In this document: piece by piece, positions 31,721 to 39,890 of the stretch
How the letters are laid out: the number at the start of each line of letters is the position of its first letter
Position numbering within the stretch: the stretch's first letter is position 1
Assembly: GCA_020025275.1 (NCBI GenBank)
Contig: JAHHSI010000014.1
Coordinates: forward strand, 1 to 53,859
From: Oscillospiraceae bacterium
Lineage (GTDB): Bacteria; Bacillota; Clostridia; Oscillospirales; Oscillospiraceae
Length of the DNA: 53,859 nt
Direction of reading: 5' to 3'
Program-made: the position numbers and the translations under genes
Notes under the pieces: generated by a model
The model's database searches: none
Seen by the model: the letters and a program-made list of their open reading frames with translations, nothing else
Told to the model about the DNA's origin: nothing

Positions 31721-32289
31721 CATCCGCAGGAATCCTCCAGTGTGAGAATTTCCCTTTCATATCGGCACGACACATACGTGCCGTTGGCCACATGGTAGTC
31801 ATAAAAATCCCGGTGCGGCTGAGCACAGGCCTCCATGATCGCCATAATGACACCGCCGTGTACCACAAAGGCCGCACAGCACTCCGGTGGAAGCCCTGCC
31901 ACGCAGTCTTGGAACGCCTGTACGCAGCGGCGTTTGAAATCCGCCACCTGCTCCCCGCCGGGGATCGCACCTTGGCACATGGTGTCCAGCCACTGCTGAT
32001 AGGCGGCGCTGCCCCGCAGCTCCTCCGCCGTTTTATTCTCAAAAATTCCAAAATCCGTTTCCCGCAGTCCCTCCACCACGCAGGGCGTCAGCTGAGGGAA
32101 CAGCATCTCCGCCGTCTGCCGTGTCCGCAGCAGCGGACTCACGAACAAATAGTCCGCCGCAAGCGGCGCATTCTGCAGCTGCCGGATCTGCTCAACACCC
32201 AAAGGGCACAAGGGCTCATCGGTCCTGCCGATGTAGCGCCGGGCGAGATTGCCGGCCGTGGCCCCGTGCCGCACAAAAAGAACCCGCAT
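31720..32289 (-). CDS. cobC: CobC-like alpha-ribazole phosphatase (histidine phosphatase)
   Basis: A 189-residue phosphatase with the catalytic RHG motif at FVRHGAT (residues about 5-11) and a second-half His in FVVHGGV. Histidine phosphatases next to cobS, cobU and cobT remove the phosphate from alpha-ribazole phosphate or cobalamin phosphate in the last steps of nucleotide loop assembly. The start ATG overlaps the cobS stop by one base (TGATG), so the genes are translationally coupled. Broad-specificity phosphatases of this superfamily look alike; the operon context decides the call. Confidence 0.88.
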   Translation of the reverse strand: MRVLFVRHGATAGNLARRYIGRTDEPLCPLGVEQIRQLQNAPLAADYLFVSPLLRTRQTAEMLFPQLTPCVVEGLRETDFGIFENKTAEELRGSAAYQQWLDTMCQGAIPGGEQVADFKRRCVQAFQDCVAGLPPECCAAFVVHGGVIMAIMEACAQPHRDFYDYHVANGTYVSCRYEREILTLEDSCG

Positions 32290-33053
32290 CAGAGCACCAG
32301 CCCTCCGATCCATGCACCGGCCAGACACAAAAGCTCACACATCTGCAGGAAAAAACCGGCGGTGTCCCCTGTAACTCCTCCGAATTGCCGCAGCACCATC
32401 TGCCGGTAGCAGGCTGTCCAGATCGCCGCAGCGGCCAGGACAAACCAGGAAAGGCGCACGGCCAGAGCGACCATGCCACCGCAGACGGCGATCAGCAGCA
32501 CAAGCAAGACGGCTGCGGAGCGTTTTTTCTCCACGTTTTGCGTAAAAGCACGCAGCATCCCATTCTTCCTGGCACCGGGCAGGATGATGGCGCACAGCGC
32601 CGAAAGCACCCGTGAGAGAACATAGACCACACACAGCACCGGCACGCTGCCCATGCGATAGACCTCGGAGAGCAGCGCCACGTCTAAAAGAAGATAGATG
32701 CCGCAGTAGATTACGGCAAATGCGCCGCAATGGGGGTCCTTTAAAATTTCCAGCTTTCGCTCCCTCGTCTGATGGGACGAGAGGGCATCCACCGTGTCCA
32801 TATAGCCATCCATGTGGATCCCGCCTGTGATCAGCAGCGGCACGCAGGCCCCCACCGCTGAAAAGAGCAGCGGTGCAGCCTTCAGAGACACGCACAGCGC
32901 ATACCACCCCAGCATCCCTGCCCCGCATAAAAACCCCACCGCTGGGAAAAAGCAGAGGGTGTATTTCGTGTTTCGTTCGTTCCACTCGAACTGCGGAACC
33001 GGAAGAATGCTGTAGGTGGAAATTGCCACCAGCAGCGGTTCAAAAAATCTCAC
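32289..33053 (-). CDS. cobS: Adenosylcobinamide-GDP ribazoletransferase
   Basis: A 254-residue integral membrane enzyme that joins adenosylcobinamide-GDP to alpha-ribazole (phosphate). Family motifs: FFPAVGFLCGAGM and the metal-binding HMDGYMDTVDALSSHQTRE (about residues 78-98), then ILKDPHCGAFAV. Six or so membrane helices fill the rest. A GTG at 33053 is taken as the start because AAAGGAG lies six bases upstream and it aligns with the family N-terminus; the gene overlaps cobU by 14 bases. Confidence 0.95.
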   Translation of the reverse strand: MRFFEPLLVAISTYSILPVPQFEWNERNTKYTLCFFPAVGFLCGAGMLGWYALCVSLKAAPLLFSAVGACVPLLITGGIHMDGYMDTVDALSSHQTRERKLEILKDPHCGAFAVIYCGIYLLLDVALLSEVYRMGSVPVLCVVYVLSRVLSALCAIILPGARKNGMLRAFTQNVEKKRSAAVLLVLLIAVCGGMVALAVRLSWFVLAAAAIWTACYRQMVLRQFGGVTGDTAGFFLQMCELLCLAGAWIGGLVL

Positions 33054-33561
33054 AGGCCGCTCCTTTCTCCCACACGGCCGTGCCGTCCTGCATGACAGCC
33101 ACCCCGTCGGCCTCGGCGGCAAGCCGCTCATTGACCCACGCCAGCTCCCGGATATAGGCCGCCGTCTCTCCCTCGTATTCGCCGTCACACAGTCCGGAGA
33201 TGGTGACCACCAGCAGCACGGCACAGCGCTTTCGCAGCCGCTCCAGATCTGTCAGAACCTCTCTTCCGCAGCCGCCCCGCTCAAAGAGCACGTTGGCCAG
33301 CAAATTGGATACATCCTCCACAAGCGCCACGCCGTCCGGTGCCACCGGCGCATCCCCGACCCGATCCGGCAGCTCCCATGTCTCAAAGCCCAATCCGGCC
33401 CGCTGGGCGCGGTGCTTGGCGATGCGGGCGTAATTCTCCTCATTCTGCGCAGCCATCGTGGCGATATAGTACCGTTTTTCCGGCCCCTGCGCCACCAGTG
33501 ACTCGGCATAGCGGCTCTTGCCGCTGCTGTTGGGCCCTGCGATCAAAATCAGCTTTCCCAT
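33040..33561 (-). CDS. cobU: Adenosylcobinamide kinase / guanylyltransferase
   Basis: A 173-residue bifunctional enzyme that phosphorylates adenosylcobinamide and then attaches GMP. The P-loop is GPNSSGKSRYAE near the N-terminus and the TWELP-like FETWELPDRVG follows; VALVEDVSNLLANVLFE is the usual second motif. It starts 17 bases after the cobT stop and overlaps cobS. The order cobT, cobU, cobS, cobC forms one operon for attachment of the lower ligand. Confidence 0.94.
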   Translation of the reverse strand: MGKLILIAGPNSSGKSRYAESLVAQGPEKRYYIATMAAQNEENYARIAKHRAQRAGLGFETWELPDRVGDAPVAPDGVALVEDVSNLLANVLFERGGCGREVLTDLERLRKRCAVLLVVTISGLCDGEYEGETAAYIRELAWVNERLAAEADGVAVMQDGTAVWEKGAACEIF

Positions 33562-33578
33562 GTCATCTCTCCCTGCCG

Positions 33579-34661
33579 TCAGGGGGTAAACTTGTCCCCC
33601 TCACGAATCTCGTCCAAATACTCGTCATCGATCCCGGCTTCATCAAAGGTGGCCATACCATTGATGATGGCGCAGGCCGCTTCCAACACTTTGAAGGCGA
33701 GCGGACAGCCGCTGCCCTCGCCCAGCCGCATCCCCAGCAGCAGCATGGGCTGCAGCTCCATGGCCTCCATGGCCAGCCGATAGCCGATCTCGTAGGAGGC
33801 GTGGCTGGGAATGAGGTAGTGGCGCACCGCAGGGCACAGCCGAACCGCACACAGCGCCGCCACCGCTGAAATAAACCCATCGATCACCACCGGTCGGCGG
33901 GTCGCCGCCGTGCCCAGAAATGCACCGCACATGGCCGCAAGATCAAAGCCCCCCACCTTGGAGAGCACGTCCACAACATCACGGCCGTCCGGTGCATTGC
34001 AGGCGATTGCCTGCCGGATCACCCGCTTTTTCCTCTCAAAACTCTCGTCCGTAATGCCGCCGCCACGCCCGGTCACCTGCTCGACCTCCACGTCCAGCAG
34101 CACCGCTAATACGGCCGAGGAGGTGGTGGTGTTGCCGATCCCCATCTCCCCGATGCCGATCACGTCCGCCGCCGTCTCCTGCGCCACCCGTGCGCCGGTC
34201 AGCAGCGCCGTCAGTGTCTGCTCACGGGTCATGGCGGGCCCCTTGGCCATGTTCCGTGTGCCATAGGCGATCTTGCAGTCCATCACGGCATCATCTCGGA
34301 TCTCCGCATTAACCCCTACGTCGCACACGGTAATGCCGCAGCCAAAATATTTCGCCAGCGCCGCAGCACCGGTTTTCGCCCGTGTCAGATTGATGGTCTG
34401 CTGCAGTGTCACACGCTGCGGGGCACTGGAGACGCCCTCCTCGACCACGCCGTTGTCCGCAGCAAAAACCAATAGATGCTGCTTTGTCACCTCATTGTGA
34501 ATCCGGCCGGTGATGCCTGCCAGTTGGATCGAGAGATCCTCCAGACGCCCCAAACTCCCCGGCGGCTTTGCCAGCTGTGCCTGCCGCTGCTGCGCCGCAT
34601 CCATGGCCGCCCGATCCGGCTCTTCAATGGCGGCCAGTAATTGCCGCAATCCATTCTCCAC
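33579..34661 (-). CDS. cobT: Nicotinate-nucleotide--dimethylbenzimidazole phosphoribosyltransferase
   Basis: A 360-residue enzyme that makes alpha-ribazole phosphate, the lower-ligand nucleotide of cobalamin. Motifs: AKPPGSLGRLE at the N-terminus, FAADNGVVEEGVS, GEMGIGNTTTSSAV, and the catalytic Glu in LGEGSGCPLA near the C-terminus. A GTG at 34661 fits the family length; the longer frame reads a low-quality Cys/Gly/Arg-rich stretch and has no better ribosome site. It is the first gene of the cob operon, with its own promoter some 150 bases upstream. No cobalamin riboswitch is visible in that leader. Confidence 0.93.
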   Translation of the reverse strand: MENGLRQLLAAIEEPDRAAMDAAQQRQAQLAKPPGSLGRLEDLSIQLAGITGRIHNEVTKQHLLVFAADNGVVEEGVSSAPQRVTLQQTINLTRAKTGAAALAKYFGCGITVCDVGVNAEIRDDAVMDCKIAYGTRNMAKGPAMTREQTLTALLTGARVAQETAADVIGIGEMGIGNTTTSSAVLAVLLDVEVEQVTGRGGGITDESFERKKRVIRQAIACNAPDGRDVVDVLSKVGGFDLAAMCGAFLGTAATRRPVVIDGFISAVAALCAVRLCPAVRHYLIPSHASYEIGYRLAMEAMELQPMLLLGMRLGEGSGCPLAFKVLEAACAIINGMATFDEAGIDDEYLDEIREGDKFTP

Positions 34662-34810
34662 GCTGCACTCACTCCCCCTGCCTCTTCCCGGGCACATTCC
34701 CCGGATATCACCCTGCCGCAGTCCGGCTGCGGCCGCTGGTATCAGAGCGCTCCCTCTTCGATCAGAACCGGCGCTCTCTTCTCCGCCAAAACGGACATAG
34801 ATTCCCCTTC

Positions 34811-34840
34811 ATATTACTCCTCTTTTATTTCTTTTGTCAA
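34811..34840 (-). promoter_or_regulatory. Promoter of the cobTUSC operon
   Basis: On the minus strand TTGACA (34835-34840), an 18-base spacer and TAATAT (34811-34816). It begins just after the terminator of the DUF364 operon. The 150-base leader before cobT holds an inverted repeat AGAGCGC / GCGCTCT and a possible 18-codon frame (34742-34798, MSVLAEKRAPVLIEEGAL) that would start only a few bases after transcription start; whether it is translated is doubtful. Confidence 0.65.
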
Positions 34841-34842
34841 TA

Positions 34843-34873
34843 AAGAGGCGCAGCCCTGTGGGCTGCGCCTCTT
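34843..34873 (-). terminator. Intrinsic terminator after DUF364
   Basis: A perfect 14-bp stem (AAGAGGCGCAGCCC / GGGCTGCGCCTCTT) with a 3-base loop. On the minus strand it is followed by TATTG, a short T-rich tail. It separates the molybdate-type operon from the cob operon. Confidence 0.8.
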
Positions 34874-34885
34874 CCGATCCGTTCT

Positions 34886-35641
34886 TCAGCAGTATTTCTG
34901 GGCAAAACACACCCGATTCAGGCCCAGCAGCGATGCCGTGCCGGCGATGGAGGTGCCAAAAAACACCACCTCTTTTTCCAGCTCCAGATAGTTGACGATC
35001 GTGCCGTTGCAGACCGTGCTTCCGGTGCAGAGGATGAGCTGTGCAAAGTCATGGACCACCTTGTCATAGTCTCTCACTCCGTCCTCCACAAGTACGCCGC
35101 AGCGGACTTGCCCCACATTGCCCGGATTCAGATCCAGTACCCGCACGGAAAATCCACTGTCGTGCAGCATTTCCAGCAGAGCCGGCTGATATCCGATCAG
35201 CGCGATGCGGACATCTGCGGGGTAGTGCTCCTGCAGATATGCCTTCATATCTCCGCTGCACAGCTCCGGCCCCTCCGTGCGGCAGTGTACCGTCCCGCAG
35301 CAGCGCCCCAGATGGGCCATGACCGCATTGAGCACGGCGATAAACAGACTGCGGCTGTGCCTGTCATGGACGATGTCCATGGCCAGAATCTCATCCAGTG
35401 TTCCCTCAAACGAGGCCGGTGCATCTGTAAAGGCCTGTCCCCGTGTCTGCCGAAACTGCGCCTGAATCATGACGTCCTTTCCGGCCAGAATGGGGAAGTC
35501 CTGCCGCTTGGGGCGGCCGATGGCCTCCTCCGGGCGCAGGGCCCGGCAGTCGACACTGACCTGTTCTCCCAGCAGTCCCGTCTCTTGCAGCACTTCGGTA
35601 AAACGCTCTTTCAGCGTCCCGTAAAATGATTCCGCCGTCAT
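34886..35641 (-). CDS. DUF364 (Rossmann-like) family protein
   Basis: A 251-residue cytosolic protein. The C-terminal half matches the DUF364/Rossmann-like domain, with IALIGYQPALLE as the first strand and loop, LDLNPGNVG next, then LILCTGSTVCNGT and EVVFFGTSIAGTASLLG near the end. This family is thought to bind heavy metals or a metal cofactor and often lies beside molybdate or other metal ABC transporters, as here. The start overlaps the ATPase gene stop as ATGA, so it belongs to that operon and is its last gene. Confidence 0.85.
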   Translation of the reverse strand: MTAESFYGTLKERFTEVLQETGLLGEQVSVDCRALRPEEAIGRPKRQDFPILAGKDVMIQAQFRQTRGQAFTDAPASFEGTLDEILAMDIVHDRHSRSLFIAVLNAVMAHLGRCCGTVHCRTEGPELCSGDMKAYLQEHYPADVRIALIGYQPALLEMLHDSGFSVRVLDLNPGNVGQVRCGVLVEDGVRDYDKVVHDFAQLILCTGSTVCNGTIVNYLELEKEVVFFGTSIAGTASLLGLNRVCFAQKYC

Positions 35642-36387
35642 TCTCTGTCTCCTCTCTCATCTTCGGAAATGCCCAAAAAGCGGCACACCTCCGCCTCCCA
35701 CGGTGCCGTGAACAAGCAGGAGGCCTCCACTACGCCTCGCAGCCGGCCGTCGATGAGCACCCCGATCCGATCGGCCAGCTGCTGTGCTTCGGAAAAATCG
35801 TGGGTCACAAAGAGGATGGCACAGCCAAACTCCTCCCGCACCTCGTGGAGGATCCGGTAAAAATCTTTCCGTGTCACCGGATCCAGTGCCGAAAACGGCT
35901 CATCCAAAAAGAGCAGCGGCGGCCGCATCATCAGCGCCCGGGCCAGCGCCACCCGCTGCTGCTCTCCGCCGCTGAGGGTGGCCGGATACTGCTCCAATAT
36001 CTCTCGGATCCCAAAGCGCTCCGCCATCTCGTCCACTCGGTGCCGCCGCTCCTTCGCGCCAATGCGCTGCATCCGCAGGGAAAAGCCGATGTTTTCCCGG
36101 GCGGTCATGTGGGGAAAAAGCCCATAATCCTGATAGAGGTAGCCGATATTCCGCCGTTCGATGGGCACTGTCTGAATAGGAATACCACCATAGAGAGCCT
36201 GCCCCCCATCTGCCCGGCAAAGACCGGCCGCCGTCTCCAGCAGCAGCGTTTTTCCTGCGCCGGTTTTCCCGATGATGGCCACGATCTCCCGTTCCATCAC
36301 GCTGCAGCAGACCTTGTCGAGAAGAAACTCTCCCCGACGCAGTGTCAGATTCCGCAGCTCCAAGACTGTTTTTTTAGCTTCCGTCAT
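35638..36387 (-). CDS. Molybdate/tungstate-type ABC transporter ATPase
   Basis: A 249-residue ABC ATPase: Walker A GKTGAGKT, signature LSGGEQQR, Walker B LLFLDEPFSALDPVTR and switch His in FVTHDFSEA. DEPFSALDP with the THD switch is typical of the ModC/WtpC/TupC importer branch. It lacks the C-terminal molybdate-binding TOBE domain of classical ModC (about 350 residues), so it is closer in length to TupC. The start at 36387 overlaps the permease by 14 bases; the longer frame is out of keeping with the family. Confidence 0.88.
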   Translation of the reverse strand: MTEAKKTVLELRNLTLRRGEFLLDKVCCSVMEREIVAIIGKTGAGKTLLLETAAGLCRADGGQALYGGIPIQTVPIERRNIGYLYQDYGLFPHMTARENIGFSLRMQRIGAKERRHRVDEMAERFGIREILEQYPATLSGGEQQRVALARALMMRPPLLFLDEPFSALDPVTRKDFYRILHEVREEFGCAILFVTHDFSEAQQLADRIGVLIDGRLRGVVEASCLFTAPWEAEVCRFLGISEDERGDRE

Positions 36388-37183
36388 AGCGCCCCCGCTT
36401 TCTGCCTCGCCGGGCCATCCCGTTGGCAAGCCCCAGCGATACGGCGGAGAGCAGCAAGAGCAGAAACGCACTGGCCAGTGCACTGTCCAGATCGTTGCCG
36501 CTCACCGCCAGATAGATGCTGGCCGGAAGCGTCTCCGTCCTCATCCGTGTGACCCCCACCAGCATCAGTGTGGCGCCAAACTCTCCCAGCGCACGTGCCC
36601 ATACAAGGATCACAGCACTCCACAAACTCCGCCGGCACAGGGGCAGCAGTACCCAAAAGAACTGCCGCATCGGCGATGCCCCCAACAGGCCGGCCACATA
36701 TTCCAGTTTTCGATCCACCCCTTGAAAGGCTGTAGAAACAAGCCGGATGGCAAAGGGCAGGTTCACCACCAGTTGGGCCAGGATCACGCCGTTGGTGCTG
36801 AACACCACTGGAAACCCCGCCTCCTTCAGCCACTTTCCTGCCGGTGATGAGAAGAGGATCAGCAGACTGAGCCCCAGTACGATATAGGGCAGCGACACGG
36901 TCAGCTCCAGCAGCGTCTCCAGCACTCCACGCAGGGGAAACCGCCCCCGGCTGAGGGTATAGGCCGTGGGAACTGCCAGCAGCACACACAGGCACGTGGA
37001 GATGCAGGCGCTCTTGACGCTCATCCAGAGCGCAAACTGCGTCTCTCGCTGTATCCAGTGTCCGGGCAGTGCCCCTAGGCCCCGCACCACAATGACCCCG
37101 ATGGTACTGCCGATCAGCAGCACCACCACTGCGGTGAGCACGGCGCACACGCCGGAAAACAGGTTGTGCCGCCGATCTCTCAT
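36374..37183 (-). CDS. Molybdate/tungstate-type ABC transporter permease
   Basis: A 269-residue permease with six hydrophobic helices and the EAA-type coupling loop ARALGEFGATLMLVG, characteristic of ModB-like molybdate permeases. It would form a homodimeric channel fed by the lipoprotein upstream and driven by the ATPase downstream. The start overlaps the stop of the binding-protein gene as ATGA. Sequence alone does not separate molybdate from tungstate. Confidence 0.9.
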   Translation of the reverse strand: MRDRRHNLFSGVCAVLTAVVVLLIGSTIGVIVVRGLGALPGHWIQRETQFALWMSVKSACISTCLCVLLAVPTAYTLSRGRFPLRGVLETLLELTVSLPYIVLGLSLLILFSSPAGKWLKEAGFPVVFSTNGVILAQLVVNLPFAIRLVSTAFQGVDRKLEYVAGLLGASPMRQFFWVLLPLCRRSLWSAVILVWARALGEFGATLMLVGVTRMRTETLPASIYLAVSGNDLDSALASAFLLLLLSAVSLGLANGMARRGRKRGRYDGS

Positions 37184-37980
37184 TTGACTACTTCATACCC
37201 GTACTTGGTCCAGATCTCCGCTGCAGTATCTGAAGACAAGAAGGCCGCAAAGGCGTCGGCCGCCTCACTCTGCTCGGCAAAGCGGAGCCGTGCCGCCGGA
37301 ATCGTTTTAACGTACGCATCCATGTCGGCACTCTGGCAGACCTCCACCCCGTCGGCATGGCAGTTTTCCTTCCAGATAATGGCCGCATCTGCCTCCCCCA
37401 TGGAGATGACCGTGGCCAGCTGTGGTGCCGTCGTGGTGGTCGCCGCCAGATGGACACGCTCCGCCACCTCAAAATCAGCAAACGCTTTCTTGGCGATCTT
37501 GCCGATGGGCGTGGACTCCGGGTCTCCGATCACGGTGACGACGTCCTCCCGGGCAAGGTCGGCAATGCCCCGGATCTCCTTGGGATTCCCGGCAGCCACG
37601 GCCAGTACCGGGATGTGTTTGACCAGATCCTCACTGCTCACCACATACGCCTCCACCGGCTTGGTCTCCTCCCGGGATCCGGCAATGAAGAAGGCCCCCT
37701 CCTGCGCCTGCTGGATCTGCGTCTGGATCTGGGCGGCGTTGGCGTAGGTCACCTTCATTTCACAGCCCGACGTTTCCTCAAACGTCCGTGCGATCTCCTC
37801 AAACGGCTTTTGCATCCCGGCCCCGCAATAGATCAGCAGCGTCTGCCCGGTCAAGGGCTTGGCGCCCGCCGGCTCTTTCCCGCCATCCGGCGTACCACCC
37901 TTTGGTCCGCAGGCCGTGATCCCCAACACCAGACACAGCAGACACACGACCGCCGTGATTCTCTTGCGCAGTTGTTTCAT
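37180..37980 (-). CDS. Molybdate/tungstate-type substrate-binding lipoprotein
   Basis: A 266-residue lipoprotein: signal peptide with lipobox ITAC (Cys24), a short Gly/Lys/Pro linker, and a type II periplasmic-binding fold typical of ModA (LIYCGAGMQKPFEEIA, TYANAAQIQTQIQ, GDPESTPIGKIAKKA and TTTTAPQLATVISMGEADAAIIW). The usual early Ser of ModA (AAAS.. loop) is replaced by GAGMQKP, common in Gram-positive members. It is anchored outside and delivers oxyanion to the permease. It is the first gene of an operon of binding protein, permease, ATPase and DUF364. Confidence 0.9.
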   Translation of the reverse strand: MKQLRKRITAVVCLLCLVLGITACGPKGGTPDGGKEPAGAKPLTGQTLLIYCGAGMQKPFEEIARTFEETSGCEMKVTYANAAQIQTQIQQAQEGAFFIAGSREETKPVEAYVVSSEDLVKHIPVLAVAAGNPKEIRGIADLAREDVVTVIGDPESTPIGKIAKKAFADFEVAERVHLAATTTTAPQLATVISMGEADAAIIWKENCHADGVEVCQSADMDAYVKTIPAARLRFAEQSEAADAFAAFLSSDTAAEIWTKYGYEVVK

Positions 37981-38203
37981 GAATCTTCACCTTTCCTTAT
38001 CGCTCAAATTCTGATGGAGAGAAGTTCCCTCCGCACAAAGGCGGCCCCGGCCCTTCCCTTTTTGTCCATTGTAGGGGACACATTCTCAAATGTAAGTTGT
38101 TTCGCCAACTTTTTCAAAAAAGTAGACCCTTCTCTCCCCCCGTTGCCCCATGCTCCCCTCATAAAATTTAATCTATTTTTTAACAATATTTGATAGATAG
38201 TCC

Positions 38204-38232
38204 GTGACAAGGCATCACTTTTATGTCATAAT
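38204..38232 (+). promoter_or_regulatory. Candidate promoter of pyruvate kinase
   Basis: GTGACA (38204-38209), a 17-base spacer and CATAAT (38227-38232), each one base off consensus. A second possible -10, TATACT, lies nearer the gene. The 294-base interval before it shows only small dyads (ACATT/AATGT near 38080 and AAGTTG/CAACTT after it) and no known riboswitch. Confidence 0.45.
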
Positions 38233-38274
38233 GGGGGGCAGGGTATACTATATGCAGAAAAGGATGGATGCGAT

Positions 38275-39690
38275 ATGCGTAAAACAAAAATTGTCTGTAC
38301 CATTGGCCCTGCCAGTCAGAGCGAGGAAATGATCGCCAAGCTGTGTCAGGCCGGCATGAACGTAGCGCGGCTCAACTTCTCCCACGGTACCCACGAAGAA
38401 CACCAAAAAAAGATCGATGCCCTGAAAAAAGTGCGTGAGGAGCTGCAGCTGCCCATCGCGATCATGCTGGATACCAAGGGCCCCGAGTTCCGCATCAAAA
38501 CCTTCACCGAGGGGAAGATCACGCTGCACGACGGCGATCCCTTCACGTTCACCACGGAGGACGTCCCCGGTGATGAAACACGTGTCTCCGTCACCTACGC
38601 AGGGCTGGCCAAGGATCTGGCCCCCGGTGACACAATCCTCCTCAATAACGGTCTGCTCAACTTCCGGGTGGACAGCATCAGCGGCAGTGAGATCCACTGC
38701 ACCACCGTGGTGGGCGGCGTTCTCTCCGACCGCAAGAGCATGAGCTTCCCCGGCAAGATCCTCAGCCAGCCCTATCTCAGCCAGCAGGACCGGGAAGATA
38801 TCCTTTTCGGCATCCGCAACGGCGTAGAGTATATTGCCTGTTCGTTCGTCTCCTGCGCCAAGGATCTGGAGGCGGTGCAGGCCTTTTTGAATGCCAACGG
38901 CGGCGGGGACATCGCCCTGATCGCCAAGATCGAGAATCAGCCCGGCGTGGACAATATCGAAGAGATCAGCCGCTACTGCGAGGGCATCATGATCGGCCGC
39001 GGTGATATGGGCGTCGAGATCCCCTATGAGGAGGTCCCCACCGTGCAGAAAAAGCTGATCACCCAGTGCCGTCTGCTGGGCAAGCGGGTCATCACCGCCA
39101 CGGAAATGCTGGAGAGCATGATCAATAATCCCCGCCCCACCCGTGCCGAGATCTCCGACGTGGCCAACGCCGTCTACGACGGCACCAGCGCCGTGATGCT
39201 CTCGGGCGAGACGGCCGTGGGCAAGTATCCCGTCCAGACGGTGGCCGCCATGGCACGGATCGCCGAGCGCACGGAGTGCAACATCAACTATACCAAGCGT
39301 TTCTACTCCTCCCAGTTCAAGATCCATAATATTGTGGACTCCATCTCCCATGCCACCTGCGGTATGGCCATCGATATTGACGCCAAGGCCATCGCCGCCT
39401 GCTCCATTTCCGGCATGACGATCCGCATGATCTCCCGCTTCCGTCCCCCCGTGGATATTGTGGGCATCACCACCGATAAGCGCACTTGGTACAAGCTGGC
39501 CCTCAGCTGGGGCGTGACCCCCGTTATGTGTGAGGAGCTCCCCTCCACGGAGGTGCTGTTCTACACCGCTAAAAAGATGGCTAAGGACGTGATGGGTCTC
39601 TCCTCCGGCGACCGGATCGTCATCACCGGCGGCTCCACCAACGGCCGCTCCGGCAACACGAATCTCATCAAGATCGAGCAATATCAATAA
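38275..39690 (+). CDS. pyk: Pyruvate kinase
   Basis: A 471-residue glycolytic enzyme that makes pyruvate and ATP from phosphoenolpyruvate and ADP. Motifs: TKIVCTIGPAS at the N-terminus, RLNFSHGTHEEH, LDTKGPEFR, the active-site IALIAKIENQPGVDNIEEI, and MIGRGDMGVEIPYE before the second barrel half. The C-terminal domain (about 350-470) is the usual regulatory fold and the length is standard, without the extra PEP-utiliser-like domain found in some Firmicutes. It stands alone with its own terminator. It is the last clearly core chromosomal gene before the mobile module. Confidence 0.97.
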   Translation: MRKTKIVCTIGPASQSEEMIAKLCQAGMNVARLNFSHGTHEEHQKKIDALKKVREELQLPIAIMLDTKGPEFRIKTFTEGKITLHDGDPFTFTTEDVPGDETRVSVTYAGLAKDLAPGDTILLNNGLLNFRVDSISGSEIHCTTVVGGVLSDRKSMSFPGKILSQPYLSQQDREDILFGIRNGVEYIACSFVSCAKDLEAVQAFLNANGGGDIALIAKIENQPGVDNIEEISRYCEGIMIGRGDMGVEIPYEEVPTVQKKLITQCRLLGKRVITATEMLESMINNPRPTRAEISDVANAVYDGTSAVMLSGETAVGKYPVQTVAAMARIAERTECNINYTKRFYSSQFKIHNIVDSISHATCGMAIDIDAKAIAACSISGMTIRMISRFRPPVDIVGITTDKRTWYKLALSWGVTPVMCEELPSTEVLFYTAKKMAKDVMGLSSGDRIVITGGSTNGRSGNTNLIKIEQYQ

Positions 39691-39704
39691 TCGACCGCCA
39701 TAGG

Positions 39705-39746
39705 TAAGTCTCAAAAGGGTCTCCTTTTGAGACTTACTTTTTCTTT
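39705..39746 (+). terminator. Intrinsic terminator after pyruvate kinase
   Basis: A 14-bp stem (TAAGTCTCAAAAGG / CCTTTTGAGACTTA, loop GTCT) followed by CTTTTTCTTT. Confidence 0.92.
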
Positions 39747-39783
39747 GCCCCCAGACACACCGCTTTCCCGGGAAATTCACAAT

Positions 39784-39812
39784 TTGAAACCCCCGGGGAG
39801 CCATGGTATAAT
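39784..39812 (+). promoter_or_regulatory. Promoter of the mobile-module replication genes
   Basis: TTGAAA (39784-39789), a 17-base spacer and a perfect TATAAT (39807-39812), about 80 bases before the DnaB-like gene. Confidence 0.78.
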
Positions 39813-39890
39813 ACGAATTGGATCCGCTTCAGCACGATCACATACGAACCGCTGCCGCCCTGCGGCGGCCGAAGAGAAAGGGAACACGGG

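Noticed and set aside
34662..34842. A cobalamin riboswitch before cobT
   Set aside because: No GCCACTG-like core or CAGGAGACCTGCC-type box could be found; only a promoter and a small inverted repeat are present.
37981..38274. A molybdenum-cofactor riboswitch before the molybdate-type operon
   Set aside because: The characteristic paired GCCUCC and AGCCGAAGG-type segments are missing.
38248..39804. A 518-codon minus-strand frame over pyruvate kinase
   Set aside because: Pyruvate kinase on the plus strand is complete with all motifs; the antisense frame is a His/Gly/Asp-rich shadow.
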